Below, piece after piece: positions 17,369-25,736 of a stretch of DNA of 64,000 nt. Where the stretch lies: assembly GCA_008638215.1 (NCBI GenBank), contig VTPN01000001.1:1-64000 (forward strand). The letters run 5' to 3'. A program made the position numbers and the translations under genes. The DNA is from Pelagibacteraceae bacterium (GTDB lineage Bacteria > Pseudomonadota > Alphaproteobacteria > HIMB59). The first letter of the stretch is position 1. Every line of letters begins with the position of its first letter. Below the pieces are notes generated by a model. It ran no database searches. It worked only from the letters and a program-made list of their open reading frames with translations, and was not told the DNA's origin.

Positions 17369-18153
17369 GCTGCAGATACCTTATTGATAGTTTGTATTTC
17401 TAAGGACTGTATTTTTTTTTCATCCCAAAAAACTAGCTCCAAGTTACCATTAAAATCCTCAACCATTGCGCTACAACTATCGACCCAATCTCCTAAGTTG
17501 TGATATGTTTTATCTCCAATTTTTTTTATTTGTGCATGGTGAATATGACCACAAACAATTCCATCACAATTATTTTTTTTAATTCTCTCCAGACATGCAT
17601 TTTCAAAATTTTCTATAAATCTTTGAGCATCTTTTACCCGCGTCTTTAAATATCCTGATAAGGACCAATAGGAAAAACCAAGCTTTCTTCGACAGAAGTT
17701 TAAAATATTATTAAACCAAACAGAGTAGTCATATAGGGCAGCGCCAATTTTTGCTAACCATTTTGAATTTAAAACTATTCCATCAAACTCATGGCCATGC
17801 ATCAAGAGTAGTTTTTTATTATCGGCGGTTGTATGGATTCTATTTTTACGAACTTTTATATTGGCAAAAGAAAAACCACAATAATCAGCAATAACCTCAT
17901 CATGGTTCCCCGGAATATAATATACTTTAGTGCCAGAGCGGGCTTTACGTAAAACTTTTTGAATGAATGTATTAAAGTCAGAACTCCAAAACCAATTTTT
18001 TTTTAAACGCCATCCATCAATAATGTCGCCTAATAGATATAAGTAATCGCAGTCATTATATTTCAGAAAATGTAACAGCTCCTTTACTTTTGAAGCACGT
18101 ATGCCAATATGCACATCTGAAATAAAAATAGAGCGGTGCTTGGTAACTTTCAT
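17365..18153 (-). CDS. plcP: Metallophosphoesterase PlcP (phospholipase C type)
   Basis: Calcineurin-like metallophosphoesterase of 262 residues with all five metal motifs: D13-x-H15 (ISDVHIG), GDIIDG with Asp43, GNHDE (82-86), the HGHEFD segment and GHIHHAQI. It belongs to the UDP-2,3-diacylglucosamine pyrophosphatase-like family, and the neighbouring agt identifies it as the PlcP type, which cleaves the headgroup phosphate from phosphatidylglycerol or phosphatidylethanolamine to release diacylglycerol. The promoter region carries an element with 15 bases identical to that of pstS, so control by PhoB is likely. It is divergent from the SET-domain gene with only 46 bases between the starts. 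LpxH is the main alternative. Confidence 0.83.
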   Translation of the reverse strand: MKVTKHRSIFISDVHIGIRASKVKELLHFLKYNDCDYLYLLGDIIDGWRLKKNWFWSSDFNTFIQKVLRKARSGTKVYYIPGNHDEVIADYCGFSFANIKVRKNRIHTTADNKKLLLMHGHEFDGIVLNSKWLAKIGAALYDYSVWFNNILNFCRRKLGFSYWSLSGYLKTRVKDAQRFIENFENACLERIKKNNCDGIVCGHIHHAQIKKIGDKTYHNLGDWVDSCSAMVEDFNGNLELVFWDEKKIQSLEIQTINKVSAA

Positions 18154-18181
18154 AGATTCTTACCGAGATAATAAAAGAAAC

Positions 18182-18201
18182 ATGTTAAAGTTTTATTAAA
18201 T
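18182..18201 (-). promoter_or_regulatory. Candidate Pho box of plcP-agt
   Basis: The minus strand reads ATTTAATAAAACTTTAACAT, about 29 bases before the plcP ATG. The core ATAAAACTTTAACAT is identical to the pstS element. Two half-sites of 7 bases with 4-base AT spacers fit the PhoB pattern. It touches the start codon of the divergent SET-domain gene. Confidence 0.65.
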
Positions 18202-18700
18202 GGCGAAAGATCAAAATCTATATATTCGCAAAAATTCGAAAATTCATGCAAATGGACTTTTTGCAAAATATGACATCGAGCCTGGCGCTAGAATTATTGA
18301 ATATCGAGGCTTAAAAATAACTAAAGCTCAATCTGATAAGATTGCGGATGTGCATATAGCAGCAAATAAAAAGCAGGGAACCGTAGGAGCTGTTTATATT
18401 TTTACCTTAAATGAACGATACGATATCAATGGAAAAGTAGCGTGGAATTTAGCAAAATATATTAACCACTCTTGTGATCCCAATTGTGAGACCGATATTG
18501 TGCATGGTAAAATTTGGATTAATGCTATTAAAAAAATTAAAAAAGGTGAGGAATTGACCTATGACTACGGATATGACATGGATTGTTTTGAGGACCATCC
18601 CTGTCGCTGTGGCTCCAAAAACTGTATTGGTTATATTGTTCGCAGCAATTTACGTTGGCGCGTAGAAAAAAAGATAAACAATAAAAAAAACAAGAAATAA
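18200..18700 (+). CDS. SET-domain protein (putative lysine methyltransferase)
   Basis: A 166-residue stand-alone SET domain, the SAM-dependent protein-lysine methyltransferase fold. Visible motifs are the N-terminal GLFAKYDIEPGARIIEYRG, the core YINHSCDPNCETD, the GEELTYDYGYD segment with the catalytic tyrosine, and a post-SET zinc motif with cysteines in HPCRCGSKNCIGY. Such bacterial proteins have no settled substrate. The gene is divergent from plcP with 46 bases between starts, and the candidate Pho box abuts its ATG, so it may be co-regulated or repressed with plcP. A basic Lys/Asn-rich tail ends the protein. Confidence 0.85.
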   Translation: MAKDQNLYIRKNSKIHANGLFAKYDIEPGARIIEYRGLKITKAQSDKIADVHIAANKKQGTVGAVYIFTLNERYDINGKVAWNLAKYINHSCDPNCETDIVHGKIWINAIKKIKKGEELTYDYGYDMDCFEDHPCRCGSKNCIGYIVRSNLRWRVEKKINNKKNKK

Positions 18701-18755
18701 TTTAACAAAATTTTCATACATCGCTGAATCTTTTTCCTTTAAAATAAAAATAGAT

Positions 18756-19181
18756 TTGAACAAAGATTCGCTAAAATCTGTTGTAAAGAAATCCATCGCT
18801 CCTCAGATTATTCTCAGCAAAAAATTGAAAAAACGTCAACTTGAACAAGAAAAGAAACTTAAAAGAATTGAAAAAAAATTTAATCTTTTTGAAAAAACAG
18901 TTTTAAAAATTAAAGATCAAGTGAAACAGTATGCTCAAATTTTTCAAAACGATTTAAATTTACAGCAAATCAATAAACAATTTAATGGACTGAATGTCGA
19001 ACCCGAACTGCATTCCTTTCAAAGTGAGATCCGTTCATTGAAAGAAGAAATAGCTACCCTCAAAGACTCCATTACCATCAAACTGGATGATCATCAAAAC
19101 AAAGTAAACACCTTTTATTCTCGATTAGATGAAATAGACTTTCAAAATTATCGACCAGCAAGAATTAAGCGCATTTATTAA
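18756..19181 (+). CDS. Hypothetical coiled-coil protein
   Basis: A 141-residue frame beginning with TTG; no clear SD. The first 60 residues are very basic (many Lys in KKLKKRQLEQEKKLKRIEKK) and heptad-like, predicting a long helix or coiled coil; a second helical stretch (SEIRSLKEEIATLKDSITIKLDDH) follows, and the end is basic (RPARIKRIY). No signal peptide or membrane segment. It lies between the SET-domain gene and dgkA, 6 bases before dgkA, so it is probably cotranscribed with dgkA. I do not recognise a family; a nucleoid or membrane-scaffold role would be a guess. Confidence 0.6.
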   Translation: MNKDSLKSVVKKSIAPQIILSKKLKKRQLEQEKKLKRIEKKFNLFEKTVLKIKDQVKQYAQIFQNDLNLQQINKQFNGLNVEPELHSFQSEIRSLKEEIATLKDSITIKLDDHQNKVNTFYSRLDEIDFQNYRPARIKRIY

Positions 19182-19187
19182 ATAATC

Positions 19188-19547
19188 ATGGATCGCAAAA
19201 ATAAAAATATCTTCGACGCTTTTTGGTGTTCTATTGATGGATTAAAAATTTTATATGAAGAAAAAGCTGCGCGACGAGAACTTCTTCTATTTATTTTTTC
19301 AATTCTTTATATTTTTCTAATGCAACCTGATTTAAATATGATCATTTGGCTTATAGTGTTGCCTTTATTAATTTTAAGCATTGAAGCACTTAATACGGGA
19401 ATTGAATACACTTGTGATAAGATCACAATGGATAGGTCAAATAAAATTAAAAAAGCCAAAGATTTAGGATCTGCTGCAATTTTTTTAGCGTTGGTTGCCT
19501 ATAGTGCAGTGGTTATAATAGATATTAGTAAATTATTTTTAAACTGA
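19188..19547 (+). CDS. dgkA: Diacylglycerol kinase DgkA
   Basis: Small integral-membrane diacylglycerol kinase, 119 residues with three membrane helices. The family motif IEALNTGIEYTCDKIT holds the catalytic and metal-binding glutamates and aspartate, followed by KAKDLGSAAIFLAL. It phosphorylates diacylglycerol to phosphatidic acid. In this setting, next to plcP and agt, it may return diacylglycerol released by PlcP to phospholipid synthesis when phosphate is available again. That link is inferred from proximity. Confidence 0.92.
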   Translation: MDRKNKNIFDAFWCSIDGLKILYEEKAARRELLLFIFSILYIFLMQPDLNMIIWLIVLPLLILSIEALNTGIEYTCDKITMDRSNKIKKAKDLGSAAIFLALVAYSAVVIIDISKLFLN

Positions 19548-19585
19548 CATTCCAATTAAGATCATTTTTTCAACAAATTAATCAC

Positions 19586-19627
19586 TGCTTTTCGGAATTA
19601 AAAAAAGCATCAGCTCCTCAATGCTTT
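19586..19627 (+). other. Alternative hairpins upstream of the aquaporin gene
   Basis: TGCTTTT (19586-19592) can pair with AAAAGCA (19603-19609). The second arm, as AAAGCAT (19604-19610), can instead pair with ATGCTTT (19621-19627). The two stems exclude each other. No full U-tract follows, so an attenuator role is only a possibility. Confidence 0.3.
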
Positions 19628-19725
19628 CGTTTAACTACTGACAACAACAGAAATAGTGAATCGGGCTATGTCACTAAAAATTCATAATTTATTTGTGAAA
19701 ATTATATTAAGGTGGAACAAAGAAA

Positions 19726-20373
19726 ATGCAAAAGTACTTCTCTGAATTTCTGGGTACCTTTATTCTTTTATTGAGTATTGTGGGATCAGGAATCGCTGGT
19801 CAACAATATACTGACGATCAAATGGTAATTCTTTTCAGTCATTCTGTGGTCATCGGATTTACTTTGATCTTTTTAATTCGTATGTTTGCAAACTACTCTG
19901 GAGCTCATTTTAATCCAATTGTCTCTTTGTTGTTTTTTTTTAAGGGAGAGTTATCTTCCAAAGACTTAATAATCTATATGGTCATTCAGTGTGTAGCTGC
20001 CATCCTAGGTACAATGTTTGCTAACTTTCTCTTTGGATTTAATGTGATTGAAATCTCTTCCAATATTAGAAGTGGAAATAATATTTATATCTCAGAAATC
20101 TTTGCTACTTTTGGATTACTCATGGTCATCTTGCTATCAAGGGCAGATGGAAAAAATATTGTGGCTTTCAATGTTGGAATATATATATGCGCGTCTATTA
20201 TCTTTACCTCTTCTGCCAGCTTTGCTAATCCTGTTGTAACAATTGCTCGAATGTTTACTGAGACTTTTGCAGGAATTCATCCTTCGACAATCTTTTTTTT
20301 CATTGGATCTCAAATTATAGGCCTAGGAATTGCTTACACTGTCTACAAACAAGTATTTGAGAAAAAATCTTAA
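19726..20373 (+). CDS. MIP-family channel, AqpS-like aquaglyceroporin
   Basis: Major intrinsic protein of 215 residues with six membrane helices and both half-helix loops. The two NPA boxes are altered to NPI (GAHFNPIVS) and NPV (FANPVVTIARMFTETFAGI); the selectivity arginine after the second box is kept. It faces an arsenate reductase gene, 26 bases away and convergent. In Sinorhizobium meliloti an aquaglyceroporin of this kind (AqpS) exports arsenite formed by ArsC, so arsenite efflux is the favoured role. A glycerol or small-solute facilitator is the alternative. SD AAGGTGG lies before the ATG. Confidence 0.8.
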   Translation: MQKYFSEFLGTFILLLSIVGSGIAGQQYTDDQMVILFSHSVVIGFTLIFLIRMFANYSGAHFNPIVSLLFFFKGELSSKDLIIYMVIQCVAAILGTMFANFLFGFNVIEISSNIRSGNNIYISEIFATFGLLMVILLSRADGKNIVAFNVGIYICASIIFTSSASFANPVVTIARMFTETFAGIHPSTIFFFIGSQIIGLGIAYTVYKQVFEKKS

Positions 20374-20399
20374 CTTCTTTAAAACTTAAAAAGCTATTT

Positions 20400-20879
20400 T
20401 TAAAACAAACTTCCAATTAGTTTTAGTTCTTCTATTTGAAATTTTTTGGTTTTGCTATATTTTTCAACCATTGCGTGGGTTCGTTTCGCAAGAATTGTAA
20501 AAATTCGCTGAAATTCATTTTCAATTTCTTCTTCACTGCCCTTAAACTTAGCTGGATCTTCAACGCCCCAATGCACTTTAGGTGCGCTGCTTAAATAAAC
20601 AGGGCAAGATTCACCAGCAGCATTATCACAAACTGTGATCACTAAATCAAAATTTATATCACTGAATTCGTCCCAAGATTGGCTTTTGTAATCTGTTTCA
20701 AAAATACCTGATTTTTTTAAAGTTTTTAAACTCATTGGATGAACATAGCCTGTGGGTTTACTACCGGCACTAAAGGCTTGAAAATCATCTTTACCAAAAT
20801 GATTGATTAGCCCTTCTGCCATAATTGAACGACAAGAGTTACCCGTACAAAGGACTAAGATTTTTTTCTTATTATTCAT
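20400..20879 (-). CDS. arsC: Arsenate reductase, low-molecular-weight phosphatase type
   Basis: Thioredoxin- or glutaredoxin-coupled arsenate reductase of the low-molecular-weight tyrosine phosphatase fold, about 159 residues. The P-loop CTGNSCRS (C-x5-R) lies near the N-terminus and the general-acid aspartate in VEDPAKF. A resolving cysteine is plausible in VCDNAAGESCPVY. It overlaps the 3' end of phoB by 8 bases (ATG at 20879, with a TTG at 20882 as alternative), so it is read as the last gene of the pst-pho unit. This couples arsenate detoxification to phosphate starvation, when high-affinity uptake also brings in arsenate. Confidence 0.85.
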   Translation of the reverse strand: MNNKKKILVLCTGNSCRSIMAEGLINHFGKDDFQAFSAGSKPTGYVHPMSLKTLKKSGIFETDYKSQSWDEFSDINFDLVITVCDNAAGESCPVYLSSAPKVHWGVEDPAKFKGSEEEIENEFQRIFTILAKRTHAMVEKYSKTKKFQIEELKLIGSLF

Positions 20880-21564
20880 CAAAATCTAGGGAATAGCCAG
20901 CCGACCTAACTGTGCGAATTATATCTTTCTCTTCATTTTTATTTAGTTCTTTTCGAAGTCTACGAATGTGGACATCAACAGTTCTTAACTCTACATTGAC
21001 TTGATTGGGCCAAATCTTATTTAATATCTGCTCTCGAGAGAATACTCTTTGTTTATTCTTTAGTAGGAAAAATAAAATATTAAATTCTGTTGGGCCAAGG
21101 TTAAGTCGCCTTTCTCCTCTGTAGGCTTTTTTTTGAACGGTGTTTATTTTAATTTCATTAAAAATAAGATTTTCTTGATCTTGATTTGACTGACTGGTTC
21201 TTTTTAAAATTGCTTTAACCCTTGCGATAAGTTCACTAGGTAAAAAAGGCTTGGTAATATAATCATCTAATCCGCTTTCAAAACTTATGATCTTATCTTG
21301 TTCGGAGTTTTTTGCTGTAAGCATTAATATGGGCAGGTTTTTATACTCTTGCTTATTTCGAATTCTTCTAAGAACCTCTAAGCCCGAAAGACCCGGTATC
21401 ATCCAATCCAAAATAACAAAATCAGGCATAAATGTATCAAGATGTGATAAGGCGTCTTCTCCATTATGGACAACTAAATATTCGAAATTATTTTTTTTTA
21501 AATGCAAAGAGATAAGGTCTGAAATAGACTGATCATCTTCGACTACTAATATTTTAGGAAACAA
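20872..21564 (-). CDS. phoB: Phosphate regulon response regulator PhoB
   Basis: OmpR/PhoB-family response regulator, 230 residues. The receiver domain has the acidic pair Asp10/Asp11, the phosphoacceptor Asp53 (VILDWMIPGLSG) and the conserved KPF; the C-terminal winged helix (RRLNLGPTEFNILFFLL to VDVHIRRLRKEL) binds DNA. It begins with TTG. Its place after phoU and the phoR gene upstream of pstS identify it as PhoB. It is the likely reader of the shared promoter element described at 18182, 26878, 35251 and 39256. Confidence 0.95.
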   Translation of the reverse strand: MFPKILVVEDDQSISDLISLHLKKNNFEYLVVHNGEDALSHLDTFMPDFVILDWMIPGLSGLEVLRRIRNKQEYKNLPILMLTAKNSEQDKIISFESGLDDYITKPFLPSELIARVKAILKRTSQSNQDQENLIFNEIKINTVQKKAYRGERRLNLGPTEFNILFFLLKNKQRVFSREQILNKIWPNQVNVELRTVDVHIRRLRKELNKNEEKDIIRTVRSAGYSLDFDE

Positions 21565-21569
21565 TTTTT

Positions 21570-22226
21570 TTAAGAATTATTGTACTTGCCTTCAATTAAG
21601 AAATGTACTTCTTCCATAATGTTGGTTACGTAATCTCCAATACGCTCAATACCTTTTGAAATTTGGATTAAAGCTAAGGAGTCGGGAATAAAATCATCGT
21701 GTTCTTTCATATAAGAAAGGACGTCTTTGATAAAACTAGCATGCAATTCATCAATAACATGATCTCGTTCGGCTATTTTATCAGCATCTGCAATTTTTCT
21801 ATCAAATAAGCAGTTCAATGCATCATGTGTCATAAGAGAAGCCTTTCCCCCTAGTATCTCCAGTTTTTCAATAAGTTGGTCAGGGATATTAGTGCTTACT
21901 CTATATCCTTTTTTTGCAACAGTTGTTAGGTGATCCCCTATTCTTTCAAGATCTCTAATGATCTTAATTGAGCAAAATAAAAATCTCAAATCGTCTGCCA
22001 TTGGCTGTCTCATTGCAATAATTTGAAAAACTAAATCACTAATTTCATGATTTAGCTGATTTATTAAGCTATCTTTTTCAATGACGGTATTTGCTAAATT
22101 TTGATCTCTTGAAGCAACAACTTTTAAGGCATCGCTAAATTGTTGTTCTAAAATTGATCCCATCTTAACTAGCTTTTCATTAATTGAATTAATCTGATTT
22201 TCGTAATTTTTATCTGTATGAGGCAT
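21570..22226 (-). CDS. phoU: Phosphate signalling protein PhoU
   Basis: Helical peripheral membrane regulator of 218 residues that links the Pst transporter to the PhoR kinase and limits phosphate uptake. Two three-helix PhoU repeats are visible, with the metal-binding helix motifs around IKIIRDLERIGDHLTTVAKK and ISKGIERIGDYVTNIMEE. It lies 2 bases after pstB and 5 bases before phoB. Confidence 0.95.
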   Translation of the reverse strand: MPHTDKNYENQINSINEKLVKMGSILEQQFSDALKVVASRDQNLANTVIEKDSLINQLNHEISDLVFQIIAMRQPMADDLRFLFCSIKIIRDLERIGDHLTTVAKKGYRVSTNIPDQLIEKLEILGGKASLMTHDALNCLFDRKIADADKIAERDHVIDELHASFIKDVLSYMKEHDDFIPDSLALIQISKGIERIGDYVTNIMEEVHFLIEGKYNNS

Positions 22227-22228
22227 TA

Positions 22229-22987
22229 TTATCCAAACCTTCCTGTAATATAGTCATTAGTTTTTTGGTTATCTGGTTTCGTAAAAATTTTAGTAGTATC
22301 TCCCTCTTCAATTAGATTGCCTAGGTGAAAAAAAGCTGTTTTATCAGATACTCTAGCTGCTTGTTGCATAGAATGAGTTACTATAATAATAGTATAGCTT
22401 TCCTTGAGTTCGGTTATTAATTCTTCGATAATTGAGGTGGCAATAGGGTCAAGAGCAGAACAAGGCTCATCCATTAAAATTACTTCTGGTTTCACCGCAA
22501 TTGCACGGGCAATACATAGTCTTTGCTGCTGACCGCCGGACAAGCTTGTTCCTAAATCATCTAATCGATCTTTAACTTCTTCAAATAAACCTGCTTTTTT
22601 TAAAGCAGTAACTACAATTTCATCCATTTCATTTTTTTTATCAGTAAAACCGTGAATTCTAGGGCCATAAGCAACATTATCGAATATTGATTTTGGGAAT
22701 GGGTTGGGTTTTTGAAAAACCATTCCAATTTTTTCTCTTAAATGTTCTACTTCTATTTCATTACTATAAATGTCAGTATCGTTCATGTAAATTTGACCTT
22801 CAACTTTACAAATCTCAATTACATCATTCATTCTGTTTAAACATCTTAAAAAAGTAGATTTACCACATCCTGAAGGCCCAATAAGAGCCGTTACTTTATT
22901 TTTCATAAAGTCTAAACTAATGTTATTGATAGCTTGTTTGTCACCATAATGAACGTTCACGTTTTTAGTAGAAATAATATTTACCAT
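22229..22987 (-). CDS. pstB: Phosphate ABC transporter ATP-binding protein PstB
   Basis: ATPase of the high-affinity phosphate importer. The 252 residues have Walker [10 protein letters not shown] (37-45), the Q-loop region [19 protein letters not shown], the signature LSGGQQQR and Walker [14 protein letters not shown], ending with the PstB-typical [17 protein letters not shown]. It overlaps pstA by 7 bases and is followed by phoU. Confidence 0.97.
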   Translation of the reverse strand: MVNIISTKNVNVHYGDKQAINNISLDFMKNKVTALIGPSGCGKSTFLRCLNRMNDVIEICKVEGQIYMNDTDIYSNEIEVEHLREKIGMVFQKPNPFPKSIFDNVAYGPRIHGFTDKKNEMDEIVVTALKKAGLFEEVKDRLDDLGTSLSGGQQQRLCIARAIAVKPEVILMDEPCSALDPIATSIIEELITELKESYTIIIVTHSMQQAARVSDKTAFFHLGNLIEEGDTTKIFTKPDNQKTNDYITGRFG

Positions 22988-24231
22988 TTAACTTCAACCT
23001 TTCTTCTTATTAGTATAGCGGCGAGATTCATCACAATTAAAAAAAGAAGTAGCAACATGATACCAGCAGAAGTCTTTTCAATAAAGCCTCGTTCAGCACT
23101 CTCAGACCAAAGATAAATTTGAGATGGTAAACCAGTTGCTGGATCTAAGGGACCTCCTGGAATTTCCATTACAAATGCCACCATACCAACCATTAATAGG
23201 GGGGCCGTTTCGCCTAAAGCTTGGGCCATTCCGATAATTGTTCCTGTCAGAGTTCCTGGAAGAGCTAAAGGGACTACGTGATGAAAAGTTGTTTGCACTT
23301 TTGTTGCGCCAAGAGCAAGGGCGCCGTGTCTTATTGAGGGTGGTACCGCGCGCAAAGAAGACCTACAAGCTATAATTATGGTAGGTAAGGTCATAAATCC
23401 CAGCGTCAAACCTCCAACCAGGGGTACTTGAAAAGGCATATTAAAAACTCCAATTAACATTCCAAGTCCTAATAATCCAAATACTATAGACGGAACTGCA
23501 GCAAGATTATTGATATTAACTTCTATTAAATCTGTCATCTTACCTGGCTTTGTAAACTCTTCTAAATAGACTGACGCAAATAAACCAATAGGAAATGAAA
23601 ATACTAAACAAATCATTAGCGCATAAAGGGATCCCATAATAGCGCCTAATATTCCTGCCGTTTCAGGATCACGAGAGTCTCCATTAGTGAAAAACCAAAA
23701 ATTAAATGTAGAACCAATTTTTTCCTTTGAAGTCAATTCATCTAAAATTGTTAACTGATAATCATTAATTTTTCTTTGAGACTCAGGGACATTTCTAGGG
23801 TAATTGCCCTTTACAATTTGATCAAGATCTGAGGACGCTGATATTTCTAAAGTTACTGTATTGTTGATTACTTCTTTATTTTTTAAGAAATAATCTCTTA
23901 GTTGATAATCAAATCGTCTTGTATACATTTCTCTAATTTTTATAAATTCATCTTCGCTAAGATTTTTAAAATTAAAATCAATTACTCCATCTGCTAATTT
24001 TTCAAAAGATGCTCTTGATATTTCTTTATCAGAGGAGTTTTGATCTACATTCATTAATTCAGGGTCAAAAAATATATCTGTCTCAATTGTTGTTCTAAAG
24101 AAAGCCCCACTCCCGGTGGAGAAAATTTTGATTATTAATAAAGAAACAAATAACAGTGATAAAAAAACTCCAACTTGCCCATAGAATTTAAAACGTCGCT
24201 CAGCGCTTAATCTTTTTTTAATATTACTCAT
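22981..24231 (-). CDS. pstA: Phosphate ABC transporter permease PstA
   Basis: Inner-membrane permease of the Pst system, 416 residues. It is longer than the roughly 300-residue E. coli form because of a large soluble insertion after the first membrane helix (about residues 45-175), a form common in alphaproteobacteria. The transport domain with the EAA-like loop ([21 protein letters not shown]) and the motif [15 protein letters not shown] follows. It overlaps pstC by 8 bases and pstB by 7. Confidence 0.95.
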   Translation of the reverse strand: MSNIKKRLSAERRFKFYGQVGVFLSLLFVSLLIIKIFSTGSGAFFRTTIETDIFFDPELMNVDQNSSDKEISRASFEKLADGVIDFNFKNLSEDEFIKIREMYTRRFDYQLRDYFLKNKEVINNTVTLEISASSDLDQIVKGNYPRNVPESQRKINDYQLTILDELTSKEKIGSTFNFWFFTNGDSRDPETAGILGAIMGSLYALMICLVFSFPIGLFASVYLEEFTKPGKMTDLIEVNINNLAAVPSIVFGLLGLGMLIGVFNMPFQVPLVGGLTLGFMTLPTIIIACRSSLRAVPPSIRHGALALGATKVQTTFHHVVPLALPGTLTGTIIGMAQALGETAPLLMVGMVAFVMEIPGGPLDPATGLPSQIYLWSESAERGFIEKTSAGIMLLLLFLIVMNLAAILIRRKVEVKW

Positions 24232-25660
24232 ATTTTTCTCTATATTTTCTGACGATAACTACTGCGATTACATTTAAAATTAATGTCATAACAAATAAGG
24301 TCAAACCCAAAGCAAATGCAACTAAAGTTTTTGGATTGGTAAATTCCACATCTCCAATTAAGGCAGTAACTATTTGTGTCGTAATTGTTGTTGCTGGCTC
24401 TAATGGGTTAAATGTTAAATTTGCTCTCAAGCTAGCCGCCATTACAACAATCATGGTCTCACCTATAGCTCTTGAAATTGCTAATAGAAAAGAACCCATA
24501 ACGCCTGGCAACGCAGCCGGTAAGATAACCTTTTTAATTGTTTCAGATTTGGTTGCGCCAAGAGCATAAGACCCCTCTCTAAGAGGATTGGGAACTGATC
24601 TAATTACATCATCGCTCAATGAAGACACAAAAGGAATAATCATGACCCCCATAGCTAAACCAGCGGCCAAAGCGCTCTCAGCAGAAATATTGATGCCAAC
24701 TGAGTCACCAAACTGTTTTAACATTGGCGCTAAAGTTAAAGCTGCAAAAAATCCATAAACTACAGTTGGAATACCAGCCAAAATTTCAATTATTGGCTTT
24801 GCAATATCTCTGACTTTTGGCGAAGCATATTCAGCCAAATAAATTGCAGAGGCTAAACCAAGAGGCAATGCAACGAACATTGCGACAGAGCCAACTAACA
24901 AGGTTCCCGTAAGTAGAGGAATCCATCCAAAGGCATCTTTGAGAACTTCTTTATCAACTGTTTCAGCACTACTAATTACCCATGCACGATTAGGATTCCA
25001 CGATGTGTTAAAAAAGAAATCCATAAAATTTACAAATTGAAAGAATTTAATAGCTTCAAAAATAAGAGAAAAGAAAATTCCAAAGGTTATTAAAATTGCA
25101 ATAATTGAACTTAATCTAATGATGTTGATAATTATTTTTTCTACTAAGGGTTGAACATTTAACTTTTGATTAATTAGCCTAGATACCAATAATCCTATGA
25201 TGATTGGTAATAAAATAAAGACTACAACGACAGACCAACCATATATGCTATCAAAAGAAGCAAGATTTTTTGCAGCAATTTTTTCACTTTCAGACGACAT
25301 ATTTAAAAGTGATAGCTGGCCTTTCATAAGATCTACTTCAGGAATATTAACTATAAGCGATAAATTTGTGATTTTATTAAGTATTAATCCTAGTTTAGAG
25401 TCAGACCAATTTGCTAAATCAGGAAATAACGTAGGCGTCATCACATACATTTCTTCAAAAGTAGGTTTATATATTAATAAAAAAAACCAAATTAACAGTG
25501 AGGGCAATAAAACAATTAAAACTAAAAAGTAACCATAGTAGTCAGGAAGAGATGCTAGTCTTGCGTTATTAGAAAACTTTATTTTTAAAGCCCTATTTTT
25601 TCCAAAATAAAAAAACCCATACGACACAGCAAACAATAATAAAAGGGCTAAATATTGCAT
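24224..25660 (-). CDS. pstC: Phosphate ABC transporter permease PstC
   Basis: Second permease of the Pst system, 478 residues, with an N-terminal extension of about 150 residues (two membrane helices and a periplasmic segment) before the conserved transport domain, as in other alphaproteobacteria. The EAA-like loop is ALGATKSETIKKVILPAALPG; the motif AIGETMIVVMAA follows. An intrinsic terminator lies between pstS and this gene, so it is probably made at lower level than PstS. Confidence 0.95.
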   Translation of the reverse strand: MQYLALLLLFAVSYGFFYFGKNRALKIKFSNNARLASLPDYYGYFLVLIVLLPSLLIWFFLLIYKPTFEEMYVMTPTLFPDLANWSDSKLGLILNKITNLSLIVNIPEVDLMKGQLSLLNMSSESEKIAAKNLASFDSIYGWSVVVVFILLPIIIGLLVSRLINQKLNVQPLVEKIIINIIRLSSIIAILITFGIFFSLIFEAIKFFQFVNFMDFFFNTSWNPNRAWVISSAETVDKEVLKDAFGWIPLLTGTLLVGSVAMFVALPLGLASAIYLAEYASPKVRDIAKPIIEILAGIPTVVYGFFAALTLAPMLKQFGDSVGINISAESALAAGLAMGVMIIPFVSSLSDDVIRSVPNPLREGSYALGATKSETIKKVILPAALPGVMGSFLLAISRAIGETMIVVMAASLRANLTFNPLEPATTITTQIVTALIGDVEFTNPKTLVAFALGLTLFVMTLILNVIAVVIVRKYREKYE

Positions 25661-25687
25661 TGGTAGATTTTTACCTTACAGATTTAT

Positions 25688-25714
25688 AAAAAAAGGGGTA
25701 GGAAATCTACCCCC
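25688..25714 (-). terminator. Intrinsic terminator between pstS and pstC
   Basis: On the minus strand GGGGTAG (reading CTACCCC on the other arm) forms a 7-bp stem with a 5-base loop followed by seven T residues. It lies about 23 bases after the pstS stop and 28 bases before pstC. Partial termination here would favour binding protein over permease. Confidence 0.85.
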
Positions 25715-25736
25715 TTGATAAATTAATTGTTAGTGG

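Noticed and set aside
18714-18735. Pho-box-like stretch (TTTAACA-AAAT-TTTCATA) ahead of the coiled-coil gene
   Set aside because: It fits the spacing loosely but shares little with the four better sites, and AT-rich DNA yields such matches by chance.
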